From Aralia elata (Eukaryota > Streptophyta > Magnoliopsida > Apiales > Araliaceae): a stretch of DNA of 64,000 nucleotides. Both the position numbers and the translations under genes were made by a program. The stretch's first letter is position 1. The number at the start of each line of letters is the position of its first letter. This document shows, one piece after another, positions 53,701 to 64,000 of this stretch. Under the pieces are notes generated by a model, which was not told where the DNA came from, ran no database searches, and was given only the letters and a program-made list of their open reading frames with translations. Where the stretch lies: contig CM068382.1 in assembly GCA_034770075.1 (NCBI GenBank), positions 5,302,001 through 5,366,000 on the forward strand, written 5' to 3'.

Positions 53701-56700
53701 TGCAATCACAACTTAACAGATATATTTTATAGAATAATGTTAGGGGTCTTAAATTTTTAGTCTCAAATGACATGGCATTGAATATTTTAATGATAATTTA
53801 TGGCATAGCCAATCACATGAGATCTACCCAACCACATCATTTGAGACACTTTTTGAGACCAAAAATTTGAGACCCCTAGCATCACTCTATTTTATATCAT
53901 TGTCCATACATACATTACCACTGATCCCTAAACTACTCTGACAAAGTGAACATCCACCAAACAACCCTAGATTTTAGACAACTTTTAAGCCATAAGGTTA
54001 AGCCAGTAAAATCTGCTATCTGCACAAACTTTGATGAGACTACATATCTAATGTTTGTATATTTTTATATCATTAGAAACAAGCTCTCCTATATTAATGA
54101 AAGAGTTGAGGCTCAACAGGTGGTCTAGTGAAAACCCCTCTATGTCCACCAAGACTAGCAAACAAGCGACTCCTTTCCCTATATAACCTGGTTTACAAAT
54201 GAATTTCCCAAACTAACCTACTTTCTTCAATCATTCCCAATCTAACCTCATTTACTGTTCATATTCTTATTTCCAGCATAAATTGTTTGTATATATTTAT
54301 ATATATTTACATATAAATATATAATTGTATATATATATAATATAATATAATATAATGTATTTATTTAAATATAATATAATATAATATAATATATTTATTT
54401 AAATATTATATTATATTAAATAATTTAAATTTCTAAAAATTAATTTTACATATTATAAAATATTATCTTGTACACTTATATTTATATATATGAAAATTTT
54501 AAATTAAATTAGAAAAATAATTTATTCATAAATTGTCAATCTAATACACAGTGAATAGTATAATCCGTAAAAATATCATTTTTTCAGATTACGAAATAAA
54601 AAAAAACATTATTATCATAATTTTGATAATTATTCATGAATATTTTGAGGACATCGTTGACTACGTCTGTTGTGACCCTCTTGTCCGCATTTTCCACAAA
54701 CTCTGGCATTTCGCGAATTATCCATTTCAGTTATAATATTTAAAATTAATTTTTAGAAATTTAAATTATTTAATATAATATAATATTTAAATAAATATGA
54801 TATATTATATCAATTATATTTAAATAAATACATTATATTATATTATATTATATATATACAATTATATATTTATATGTAAATATATATAAATATATACAAA
54901 CAATTTATGCTGGAAATAAGAATATGAACAGTAAACGAGGTTAGATTGGGAATGATTGAAGAAGGTAGGTTAGTTTGGGAAATCCATTTGTAAACTAGGT
55001 TAGATTGGGAAGGGAGTCCAAACAAGCTATGGAATCTGCTCTATCACAGGAACTCCCAGGATTGGGAGCTTGATATGGTCAACTCTTTTTTGGCATATTA
55101 TTTGAGAGCTTTCCTCACAGGGACTCTTTCCATGTGATCTTTCTATGCATTGTTAGAAGGTAACCCCAACCCCAGGGCTCTGTGGAAGGCTACTGATCCA
55201 TGAAGACGACCTTCTTTGTGTGCTTTGCTTCTCATGGGGCTATACTTATGATTGATATCTTCAGAAAGAGGGAAGTCCTTGGTTAATTGGTGAAGCCTAT
55301 GCAAACAGGAAGAAGAGTCCGTGTATCATTTACTTATCTATTGCAACTTTTTTAGGGATATGAGGAACACATTAACATTTTGGGCATAAGACAGATGATA
55401 CCTGGATCAGTGAGAGCCTGTATTGATTACTGGATTGATTTTTTGGTAAACAAGAGCTTGCATAAAAGATGACAAGTTACTCCTCATGTGTGATGTGGAT
55501 GATTTTGTGGAAGCAGATTCGAAGATACTTTCAAGGTAAGGGGAAGGTGATCAATAGGCCTGTTACAATTTTTCACGAATTTGACCTTCCAATCTATATA
55601 TCTAGCATGCTATCTCAGTTCCCTTTCATTTGTTAGTTTGTTTTTTTCTTAATAAGTTATGCCATCTTCGTTTCACTTGAACTTGGATAAGAAGGGTATT
55701 TTAATAAAAATTTGACGATAAGGTATTTGACTTACAGCTTTCTTTCCTCGAGAAAAGTTATCAGCTTTGATGGTAGGCAGGTCACCAACCATGGGTTGTT
55801 CGGAGCTATTGGCTCTAGTATCTTCATTGGTTGTGGTGGCAAAACCAAAATACGCATCTTCACTTGGTGTATCCATTGGAGTTGTATTTAATTGACATGT
55901 AGGCGACAGGCTATCAGTCGCGCTTGCTACTTTCAACTTTTTAGAAGGTTGTGAATGTCGATCATCAGTATCAGGGGTTGGCAGCTTAGTTTTTTCCTCC
56001 GGTGAAGCCATAGCATTAGATGCTTTCTCATTGCAAGGGGTTGACTGCTCAATCTGATTCTCCATCAAGAGATTCAAGTCTATGGAACCAACTGGTCTCT
56101 CTTCAGAATTTCCCTCATGTGTGCCCGAGCTGCCAAATGAAGCAGCCATCTCAGTGTCATCGACATTACAGCTGACAGTCCGCACATGTCCTTGATAATC
56201 TGACGAGGTTAAGACATCCTGAAAAATCCCAAGACATTCCTTTAGCTTTTAAAGTTACACCCAGAAAACCTAGTAGAACTGAGGAAGAAAGATCTTAAAA
56301 GCTTAAAGCTTAAAAAAATAAGGACAACTGCAATAAAAAAAAAAATTCACCCAAAACCCAATACCTAATAGATCGACTAGTGTACATGTCAAATATATCC
56401 TACATTTTTAAATAGCAAATATACTTACAAATATATGTTTGCTGAATTACTGTACAATTCGAAGACTAATTAATGCAAGCCAAAACCTTAATTTGTAAAG
56501 GAGTACAACCCAAAAATTATTTTGATAGATTTTTTTTTAAAAAAAAATTACAAAAAAAGGACCTCAAACTTATTGAGGGGTAAACAGCCTGTATTTCCAA
56601 GAGCTGAAATGATCATTACCTGGGAAGGACTAAACCAATTCCCATCTTTCCATTCCATGTGAGGTCTTAATTCTGAGTGATTCACTTCCATCTCCACGTT

Positions 56701-57036
56701 TGCAGGCTTAAAGAAGACAACATACCTACCATCCGCAAGTTCTTTGGTTATCACCCCGCTCCACCAGCCAAAATCAATATATGCATCCACCTTCTCCAAC
56801 AAAACAAAACTTTTGTCCTTCAGATGAGGAGGGGAAGGTCGGATATGAAGAAAATCAACAATCAGTTTCACAAGCTCAGACCCACCGTTGGTCCCTCTGC
56901 GCTGGTATTCCACCAAGAATGAGTTATTCCATACTTCTTCGATGACAGTTGCCGAGAACCAAGCATCAGCATACTCTTCTTTCTCAAAAGACACTTCTAC
57001 TTTCTTTCCCTTGCTAAACATTAATCCTGTTGTTCC
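50795..57036 (-). CDS. Agenet / AT-hook / DUF724 domain protein
   Basis: Nine exons in phase: 57036-56620, 56218-55736, 53618-53504, 53410-53306, 53222-53011, 52767-52668, 52588-52244, 51682-51551, 51483-50795, giving about 865 residues (860 if translation starts at ATG 57021). Seen: two Agenet domains (FSKGKKVEVSFEKEEYADAW; DAYIDFGWWSGVI), a Ser/Thr-rich linker, three AT-hook-like motifs (GKAGRPPKSP, RKVGRPPKWP, KRGRPRKFP), then a C-terminal DUF724 region (TPLWKTIESMEVFRKMPQ) with a coiled coil (about the last 130 residues). Known: DUF724 proteins are plant-specific, often nuclear, and interact through DUF724; the molecular role is poorly known. Exons 3 and 4 are duplicates. The third intron of this model contains a Mutator-like element. 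An extra upstream Agenet exon (60159-60677) can be joined in phase. Confidence 0.88.
53729..53890. mobile_element. Short foldback MITE in DUF724 gene intron
   Basis: Inverted ends around GTTAGGGGTCTTAAATTTTT and its complement AAAAATTTGAGACCCCTAGC; the outer TAGA.T.ATG.TAGGGG also pairs. 162 bp with no coding capacity. Family is uncertain (hAT-like appearance). Confidence 0.65.
54168..55018. mobile_element. Mutator-like element, 851 bp, perfect 9 bp target duplication
   Basis: Long terminal inverted repeats of ~300 bp (GACTCCTTTCCC... and ...GGGAAGGGAGTC) flank ~250 bp of unique middle. CAAACAAGC is repeated on both sides (54159-54167, 55019-55027). Known: 9 bp duplications and long inverted repeats are typical of MULEs. 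No transposase frame is present. It lies in the intron between exons 2 and 3 of the DUF724 gene. Confidence 0.9.
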
Positions 57037-58114
57037 CTTTCGAGAAATTGAACAGTGTGTGGAATATCAGAATTGAGACTTGAAAGTTGAATTGATTCAT
57101 GTACAAATATATCACCAACTCAATCAATCATCAAACGAAAAAAAACATCAAAAAAGCATACAGGTTAAAGGTTATTACACAGAACACAAACATGTATGCA
57201 GAGCTACGAAGTAAGCATCCTATTACAATAAAAGCAGAAATACTACTTCATCTATCCTAGCACTTCTCTATTTATTTTTCACCCTGTTTTTCTGTATACT
57301 ATTTATGTGAATGTGATATGTTAAAGAAGTGTGTCAAATCAGATGTATGCCATTTTGGGTTCTCTATTTACTGAATTATGTAACAAGGTGCTTTGGTTGC
57401 CCTGTTGAAAACTCTTGCTTTATCAATCATAAATAGGCGTATTAGTATCCGTATCAGAAAATTATAGCTGATATTTGTATCTGTATGCGAAGAATAATTA
57501 TCTGTATCTGACGGATAATATTCGAATACGGATACTATCCATATCCATCCGGTAATATCTGAACTTACTTCTGAAAATTTTTAAAGTAAAATTTAAAATC
57601 CTTACATCATACCAAATGAATTACCAAAAATAAATAAATAAATAATCAACCAGATATAATGTTCAACCAACCAAATAATACAACAAAACTAAAAGTAATA
57701 TTCATCAAAAAATAGTTACACCATTATCATAACAGTCGTTAAAGATGAACAGTCAATTTACATTTTGTTATATAGTTGTACACATAAAAGCGGATACGGA
57801 TGTTAGCCAGTACATATTGGCTATATTCGTATGCATAATATGACTGTATTCGCTTTGATCGGATATCAAATAATTTTCGCTTTAACCAAATACGGTTATC
57901 AAATATTTCGAACGGCTGCGGATGTTTTGGACTCTCTTTACGGTCATAATCTACTTGCATCCCAAAGAAAAATTACTACCTCCGTCCCAATTCGGTAATC
58001 CTCTACTTTTGGGCACAAGTACCACACATCTTAAGACATGCAAACACATTTATGTAGTATATTCTTGATATTTTTTAAATCTATTATTTTATTAAATATT
58101 TATATACTTTAAGC

Positions 58115-58220
58115 ATATGAAGCACCGACTTGAACACGGGACACGGACACAACACGATACGCGACACAGGATAAGGCATTTTCCAAAAAAAATAGGACAC
58201 GATACGTCGGGAACAAATTC

Positions 58221-58257
<37 letters not shown>

Positions 58258-58598
58258 TAAATGTAATTATTAATAGAGCATGATAAAAACTTAAACAAAT
58301 TTATAACATACCCATTTTATAACAAACCACTTTTAGGCAAACCACATGATCCATATACAAATTTTTAACATATGCAGCCTACACCATATGGTCCATTCAA
58401 ATGTACCGATTTGAAGGAATTAAGTTTAAAAGATACCAATTGCATATGAGTACCCTCAATTAACTTTTATTTTGCAATTTAAATACTGAAATTTTTATTT
58501 TTCAAAAAAAAAATTAACCCAAGGCATGTCCCTTGCGTTTCCAAAGCGTGCCGAAGCAAAGAATTCGTGGGCTTCTAGGACGTGTCCGTGCTTCCTAG
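58115..58598. mobile_element. hAT-like element, 484 bp
   Basis: The end ATATGAAGCACCGAC pairs with the reverse complement of GTCCGTGCTTCCTAG. The flanks CTTTAAGC (58107-58114) and CTTTAAGT (58599-58606) match at 7 of 8 bases, a hAT-size duplication with one later change. Subterminal GACACG repeats are present. No transposase. Confidence 0.7.
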
Positions 58599-58631
58599 CT
58601 TTAAGTTATTTCAATAAAATATTAACATATA

Positions 58632-58895
58632 CTCCCTTCGTCCTCCAAAAGATGACTAAAGATATAATTTCTTTTTATCCTCAAAAGGATGAGCAAAGGT
58701 ACATAAAATGAAGGGTAAGTATGTCATTTAGTGGAGTCCATTAGTATAAAAAAGTAAAAATACTCGTCATTTTATATAAACTTGTGGGGCCAATAAGGAT
58801 AAATTTGGAACTTTTTTACTCTCTTTCCTCTACTTTTACTTTTCTTAGTTTGTGTGAAAATTATACTTTGTTCATCCTTTTGAGGACGGAGGGAG
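58632..58895. mobile_element. Stowaway-like MITE, 264 bp (second subfamily)
   Basis: Ends CTCCCTTCGTCCTCCAAAAG and CTTTTGAGGACGGAGGGAG flanked by TA. The interior differs from the 258 bp family. Confidence 0.85.
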
Positions 58896-59828
58896 TACCA
58901 TATATTTATTACTCTTACTTCCTTCTTTATCATTTTCCCATTCTTTCCAATTAGAATGTTTTATCAAGAAATCAATATTAATTCAAATGCTCACCTTTCT
59001 GTAGCTTTTTCCCGACAACTGAACATCTATAACCATTCTTTTTAGCCCTTTATTCCTTCATCTACCCTTGTCCTACATCAACGTATACCTAATGAAGAGT
59101 AATAGTTCCTAACATTATTACAATAATAGTAGTATATATAATCCATAAGATCATGAAACCTTTACTAATAAGGAAATATGATTTTAAAGAAAGTAAAAAG
59201 TAACTTGCATCGTTTCTTAAATAGTTGAATGGGAGAGAGGCTACTCTCAATGTAGAAATAAGGGCAACCTATCAAATTATGTCATATATTATAAAATCCA
59301 TGAAATTAATGAGCTCACATTGAACATATAAAGATAAAACCTGATAAAACTAGACAACAACTAAAATGTACCTACTAAACTATAAATGATAATTAAAAAA
59401 AAAAAAACTTTAATACCTAGGATATATCTTCCTATGTTTCAAAAATTATTTTTCAAAAACAACAGCAACCAATGAAGGACAACATTTCTTAAGAATATTA
59501 AGATCCAAAAACCATAACTAATGTATATATATATGCTGTTTAAGAATAATTAGGAAAGGCTTCACATTATTTCCTTAACCAAAAAACTTAAAAAAAAGAA
59601 AGAGATATATCTTAGTGATTTCTGAAGTTCAAAAACTGATACTAATTAATCTCATTTCCTTAGGGCATACTGGTGATTGGGATAAATTAGGTGGTTATGC
59701 TCATAGCTTAAAAAACAACAAAATTTGCAGATAACAGGGGAGTGAATAATGCATAGTTACCCCTAGCATCGATAATGACAAATAAAATTGATAAACGAAT
59801 TACAATAAGGCACTAATTAAAATTTATA

Positions 59829-60050
59829 CCCCTCCATTCCACAAAAAGGAGTACCATTTATCAAAAAAAAAATTTATTTAATTGTTCCAAAAAGGAAATT
59901 TTTTATTTTTTTTTAAAATGTATAGATTGACACAATATCTCAAATTTACCATCACAATTTCACTATCATGCTATCATTACTGAACTAAACACCCACTCCT
60001 TAAAATTTGTAAATTTTGCAAATGCAACTTTTTTAGTGGGACTGAGGGAA
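59829..60050. mobile_element. Decayed Stowaway-like MITE, 222 bp
   Basis: Ends CCCCTCCATTCCACAAAAAG and TTAGTGGGACTGAGGGAA flanked by TA. The inverted ends are more diverged than in the other copies. Confidence 0.65.
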
Positions 60051-60158
60051 TATAAAATTAGGCAACAATTACTAATCAACTACTAATACAAGATACTACT
60101 ACCTTTAATTAGAGGCCCAAATTATCACATATGAATATCATATTTTGTGAAATGTTAC

Positions 60159-60677
60159 CATTGGTTTCTTCTCGGGTTGGATCCATTTTCCACAGACCCA
60201 TTGGCGGTGAACCCGCAACTCAGAAACCCCAAATTCAATCAGGTCCGGCGGGTTCTGGAAGGCCACGACAAACCTAGAATTATCGAGAACTCTAATGATT
60301 ACACCAGTCCACCATCCATCTCTGTATAACGCATCAACGACGTCGTTCAGCTGGAAACACTGGGTCTTTTCGGGTTCCGGAGGAGGGATAGGTCGCAAAA
60401 ACTCCAAATTGACGAATTCCCTCAAGGGTTTCGACCCATCTTCATCTAAAAGATTCTGGTATTCGACGTAGAGTTTTTGGGGCTTTTTCTTCGGATTCGG
60501 GTCGAGAATTGTGGCGATATACCAAGCACCCTTGAAGCTTTCTTCGTCGGAGCTAACTTCGACCCGAGAACCTTTGGTGAATTGCTCTAAGATGCTGAAC
60601 TGTAATGAATTAGTAACTGCAGCATCACCATTTTGTTGCTCTTTGCTTTTTAGGGCATACGTTCCCAAAAAAACCAA
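60159..60677 (-). CDS. Two-Agenet exon without a visible ATG (first exon of DUF724 gene or separate locus)
   Basis: The open frame encodes two Agenet domains: FTKGSRVEVSSDEESFKGAW, then FQLNDVVDALYRDGWWTGVI and RFVVAFQNPPDLIEF. A GT donor directly follows at 60158-60157 (ATG|GTAACA, phase 0). It can splice in phase to 57036, giving a four-Agenet DUF724 protein of about 1040 residues; otherwise the frame stops at 60138. The frame is open from an in-frame TAA near 60695 down to the domain, and no ATG lies between. The nearby ATGs are in other frames and open two short upstream frames. Options are an unseen 5' exon (a T-rich stretch ending CTCTAG at about 60684-60720 could be an acceptor), a non-AUG start, or a damaged gene. 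60677 is a TTG and is used only as a nominal limit. Confidence 0.7.
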
Positions 60678-60685
60678 AACCCTAG
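60677..60685 (+). promoter_or_regulatory. telo-box at Agenet exon 5' end
   Basis: AAACCCTAG, read here on the plus strand, sits at the presumed leader of the minus-strand Agenet exon. The position is usual for plant telo-boxes. Confidence 0.4.
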
Positions 60686-60744
60686 AGTTTTAAAAATAAA
60701 AAATAAAAAATAAAAAAATCTTTTTCAAAAAACTTTAACGACGC

Positions 60745-60750
60745 CACGTG
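60745..60750. promoter_or_regulatory. G-box (CACGTG)
   Basis: CACGTG within GCCACGTGGGC, about 70 bp upstream of the Agenet exon frame. Known: bound by plant bZIP and bHLH factors. Its location suggests a core promoter region, which argues against a distant 5' exon. Confidence 0.4.
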
Positions 60751-62469
60751 GGCAGTTTCATGTGTAGGATCTGGCGGCACGGACGGTGCAGTTAGCAGCT
60801 TTCAAATGTTTCTTTTAAAAGGCATGGAATGTATTTACACTAATGGCCTTGGAGTTTAGGCGAATTTGTAAATGTTTTCCCTGTGTTTATTCAACTTTTG
60901 CAATGTTCCATGATATTCTAATTTTTGCAATGTTATTCACTATTTATTTACTGGGCCCGGTAATTTCTCCGAACTCGATGGGCCCGTCCGATCTCAATCT
61001 TAATCTAAACTTTTAAGTCATGTAGAGTTAAAGTCAGGTATAAAATAATCCGAATTCTACTTTACAGAGACATCCTATAACAATAACCCTTTCTTTGATA
61101 TAGATTCTCTATTCTTAATTGCTACGGCACGGAAAATACTGAAAAGAAAGGAGGAGACAAGTGATGAAAACCTCCCTTTTAGGCGAGCTACTTCGTTCCT
61201 GATTGCTTTCTCATTCAATCGGTCTCCCCCTTATCTTATAAGAAATGGGCTTTTTCTTTTTCTAAAAATCTAAAGGATCAAACCTATGGGACTTAAGGAA
61301 TGATATAAAAAAAGAGAGGGAAAAATATTCAATAAAAAGAAAATAAGTAAACTAAGTAAATATAGAAGAACCCAGATCTTCCACTCCTGTCCCTGGCCCA
61401 ATTATATGTATATACATAATTTATTTAAAATTAACATTTTGTATATATATAATTATGTACTTATTTAGGTTATTTAATTATAAATTTATAACATTTACAA
61501 TATAATAAATGTTGTTATAAGTAATAGAAATGTTGCATGTTGTTTGTTTTTAAATTAAAAATAGTTGTATAAAGCAATATAAAAAAATTAAAGAAATTTA
61601 ATTTGAAAAAAATGAGAGTAATTGGGTAAACGGGATGGAGGCGACGGGTATGGGATATTATTTTCGGGGTTGAGTCGGGTTCGGGAGATTGCTCCATATT
61701 GACGGGGTGAATATAGAGAGAGGTCCCCTGAACTATATCCGCTCTGTTGCCAGACCTACTATTTATTCTCTCTTTTTTTCTATATTTTTTCATTGAAAGT
61801 AGACCACATGTAAACCATAGCACAATTTAAAGGTGTTTTTGCCCATCAATTTTTCATTTATATAGAAAAACATGTGCTTTATTGTAATAATGAAAAACAC
61901 TTTAATTATAACATGTTTGTCATGTAGACTAGTTTCTTTTAATTAAATGAGAAGACATGATTTTATAAAAATCGAAGAGATAAGAGTCTAGGGAATATTT
62001 TATTAAAATAAAAATTGAACGATAAGGTACAAAATGTACCATTTTAAACTTTAATATTTGTGAATATTGCATTTTTTTTTTAAAAAATTCAAAACTTATT
62101 CGAGTACAATTGTATTTTGAAAATAGATTTTATCTTCAAGGCCCAGGAGACCTGAAAAGGAACTACACAGAAAATTTACTTTTTCACATATAATAAATTT
62201 TGACTTTTAAATAATAGACTCGATTTATAATTTTACACAGTAAAAATAAAAAGCCTTTAGCATTACTATTACCCGGGAATATTTTGTACTATCTGGTGTG
62301 ACAAATGAATGTGTGTGTACACTCTGGAGTGCCAAATAGACTTCAATGTTATTTTTCCGTTAAATACCAAACAATCTTAATTATCCAAAATTACAAATCT
62401 TACCCTTCACCTTTGTACTCTCTATCAATTTTGTGTGGGTAACCGTTCATTTTCCATCGCCCAAGAACA
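60751..62469. other. Spacer between divergent Agenet and NFU genes
   Basis: AT-rich DNA holding both promoters. A stretch near 61615-61760 is less AT-rich but matches no gene I recognise. The last ~70 bp are probably the NFU leader. Confidence 0.5.
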
Positions 62470-62803
62470 ATGACCTCGTCCATAACAGCAACTGTGTTGT
62501 CCCAAATCCCTCCACTACCTTCTCGAAAAATTCCAATCAAATTCCATATCTTCCCATCATTCGTATCCGCCAAAGAACACAATAGTCGCAAATGGGTTCC
62601 TCTTCAAAGATCAAACGGAATTACAGCGTCGGCCGGAAGTGGGTCTCCGGCTGGACTGTACTCAGCCCAGGAATTGGAATTGGAGCTCAACCCCCAAAAC
62701 GTTGACACGGTTCTTGAGGAAGTTCGGCCTTACCTAATCGCCGATGGCGGAAACGTCGACGTTGTATCGGTTGAGGATGGTGTCATTTCTCTCAAGCTCC
62801 AAG
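62470..62803 (+). CDS. NFU: Plastid NFU-type Fe-S scaffold protein, first exon (partial gene)
   Basis: Exon 62470-62803 encodes 111 residues plus one base, ending KLQ|G at a GT donor. Seen: a Ser- and basic-rich N-terminus with few acidic residues until ~35, consistent with a chloroplast transit peptide, then the start of the NFU domain (NVDTVLEEVRPYLIADGGNVDVVSVEDGV). Known: plastid NFU proteins assemble Fe-S clusters through a CxxC motif and pass them to photosystem I and other targets. VDVVSVEDGV resembles the NFU1/NFU3 subgroup rather than NFU2. The CxxC exon should come next but I could not find it before the window ends, so the gene continues beyond 64000 with a first intron of at least ~1.2 kb. 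Confidence 0.87.
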
Positions 62804-64000
62804 GTCTCTTTTGTTTTTGCTCAAGTCCTTGTCTTTGTTTGATTGATTATTCACTCAATCTCTTTGAATTGATGGTGCTCTCAATCAACTTTCAGCAAAT
62901 TAATTATTTGTTTATGAGTATCCCAATATTTCCTTTCTTTCAAAATTAGTCATTTTTCCATTTTCTTTTGTCCCAAAAAGAATGCCCATCCTCTGAAAAA
63001 AAAAAGACTGATGTGTAACATTTCTGATTTCCCCATTTATAGAGTTAAACACGGCCAAAAGAAAAAAAGATTACTACTAATTACAATATTTGTTACTTGC
63101 AAAACTTAAATGAAATCATATCAATTTTGAATTTTGAGTTTTAGGATTTTACGGATTGGCTTTGAAAAGTAAAATGTTGTTATCTTTCTTTTGTAATGGA
63201 GGTAGTACTTGAGAGCAAACCTCGCAAATCCATAATCATCCCTTAGGCCCCTTGTATGTGGAAGTTGTAATAGTCGTGTTCACTTCCTTGCTAATAGTAG
63301 CAAATGTATACACTAGTGATCTTGTGACCATATGAAGTTCCAAAATTTTGCTATTTAGTAGGAGTGACTTATCGCGTGCAGTAAGATTCAGTTCTCTAAC
63401 TTGAACTTAAAGCAAATGTATCCTGATTATGACTGGACAAGAAGAGTGTTCCCGTAATCATACAAAGTTCCAACCTTTTGCTATTTTCTATTAGTATCGT
63501 ATAGCCTGCGGCCTAGTTATCTAAATTAATCTGAATGATGATGCTCAAGGAATTGCCTAGGCACTGTTGGATAGGAGTTACCATGGAGTTAAATTTGTGT
63601 ACTTAGTTGATGATACCCTACTGTCTGATTACTACTGTATTCCAAGAGTCTATGGCTGCAAAACCAACTGGCAAAGGCAAGGATTAAGGTTGTCCTTTGG
63701 TCGCAAATATAGTCTGCAGCTCTTTGCTGCCCAACACATTACTGCTGAATATCTAGTTAGATTGAAAATGGAGTTTTAGGAGGATGAAATTCACTGAATA
63801 TCAAAACTTTAGAAGAAATGTGTAATTTATGATCATTCTCTAACCTGGTCCTAGATGCATCCTAGCCCTATTTTAAGATGGAGAGTCTTAAATCTGAGAA
63901 GTAGTGCTATGAAGAGGCTCGTTCTTTGCTTCTTTCGTCCCGTCGAGTAAATACCAGGCTAGCTCCAAAAAATACCAGGAAATCCCTGAAAAAATAACCC
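62804..64000 (+). other. NFU: Presumed first intron of the NFU gene
   Basis: AT-rich sequence starting with the GT donor. No exon with the expected GACGSCPSS-type motif was found. The open frame at 63567-63779 matches nothing I recognise. Confidence 0.5.

Larger units (their letters stand above)
57037..60158. other. TE-rich interval between Agenet exons (intron or intergenic)
   Basis: 3.1 kb with a hAT-like element (58115-58598), two Stowaway-like MITEs (58632-58895, 59829-60050) and a decayed repeat around 57430-57960. If the exon at 60159-60677 belongs to the DUF724 gene, this is its first intron; otherwise it is intergenic. No other coding sequence is convincing. Confidence 0.55.

Noticed and set aside
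57975..58010. Another Stowaway terminus (CTACCTCCGTCCCAATTCGG)
   Set aside because: No matching right end with TA was found; perhaps a truncated copy, too weak to list.
61515..61823. 102-codon minus-strand open frame as a possible 5' exon for the Agenet unit
   Set aside because: Low-complexity C-terminus, no domain and no suitable donor in phase that I could defend.
63240..63300. CGSC-like peptide in the NFU intron region
   Set aside because: Reads VCGSCNSRV and is followed by unrelated sequence and a stop. The expected NFU continuation (PSS...MGIE) is absent, so chance is likely.

Overview
This window is nuclear DNA from a flowering plant, most likely a eudicot. It has split genes with GT-AG introns, plant-specific families (land-plant GPAT, plant LACS, Agenet/DUF724, plastid NFU), AT-rich intergenic DNA, and many plant-type transposons: LTR elements with an initiator-Met tRNA primer site, Stowaway, hAT and Mutator-like elements. 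There is no sign of bacterial, viral or organellar origin. All calls were made by eye on the sequence; no database search was run.

Positions 1-15402 are one head-to-tail array of a retroelement. A ~2.9 kb LTR alternates with a 534 bp internal region: a partial LTR, then four internal/LTR pairs, ending exactly on an LTR 3' end. The internal region keeps a primer-binding site and a polypurine tract but has no gag or pol. The LTR carries a TATA box, a 29 bp minisatellite and, downstream of the TATA box, two series of small hairpins. This array is the most unusual object in the window.

Positions 15403-35016 are the gene-rich core. They hold a two-exon glycerol-3-phosphate acyltransferase (+), a seven-exon DEAH-box spliceosome helicase of the Prp43/DHX15/DEAH2 type (+), and a 19-exon long-chain acyl-CoA synthetase of the LACS1 type (-). 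LACS makes the acyl-CoA substrate used by GPAT, so two surface-lipid enzymes lie on either side of the helicase. One LACS intron has a GC donor.

Positions 35017-48751 appear to hold no genes. They contain a duplicated unit, three 258 bp Stowaway-like MITEs (one of them just upstream, in LACS intron 1), microsatellites, a 1.38 kb retroelement-like insertion, a hAT element with a perfect 8 bp target duplication, and two adjacent foldback elements (955 bp and ~390 bp) set in TA repeats.

Positions 48752-60677 hold three Agenet (Tudor-like) units on the minus strand. These are a single-exon two-Agenet gene, a nine-exon Agenet plus DUF724 gene with three AT-hook-like motifs, and a further Agenet exon upstream that may be its first exon or a separate locus. 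That last exon has no in-frame ATG. A Mutator-like element with a perfect 9 bp target duplication lies in an intron of the DUF724 gene.

At 62470 a plastid NFU-type Fe-S scaffold gene begins on the plus strand. Only its first exon is recognisable before the window ends.
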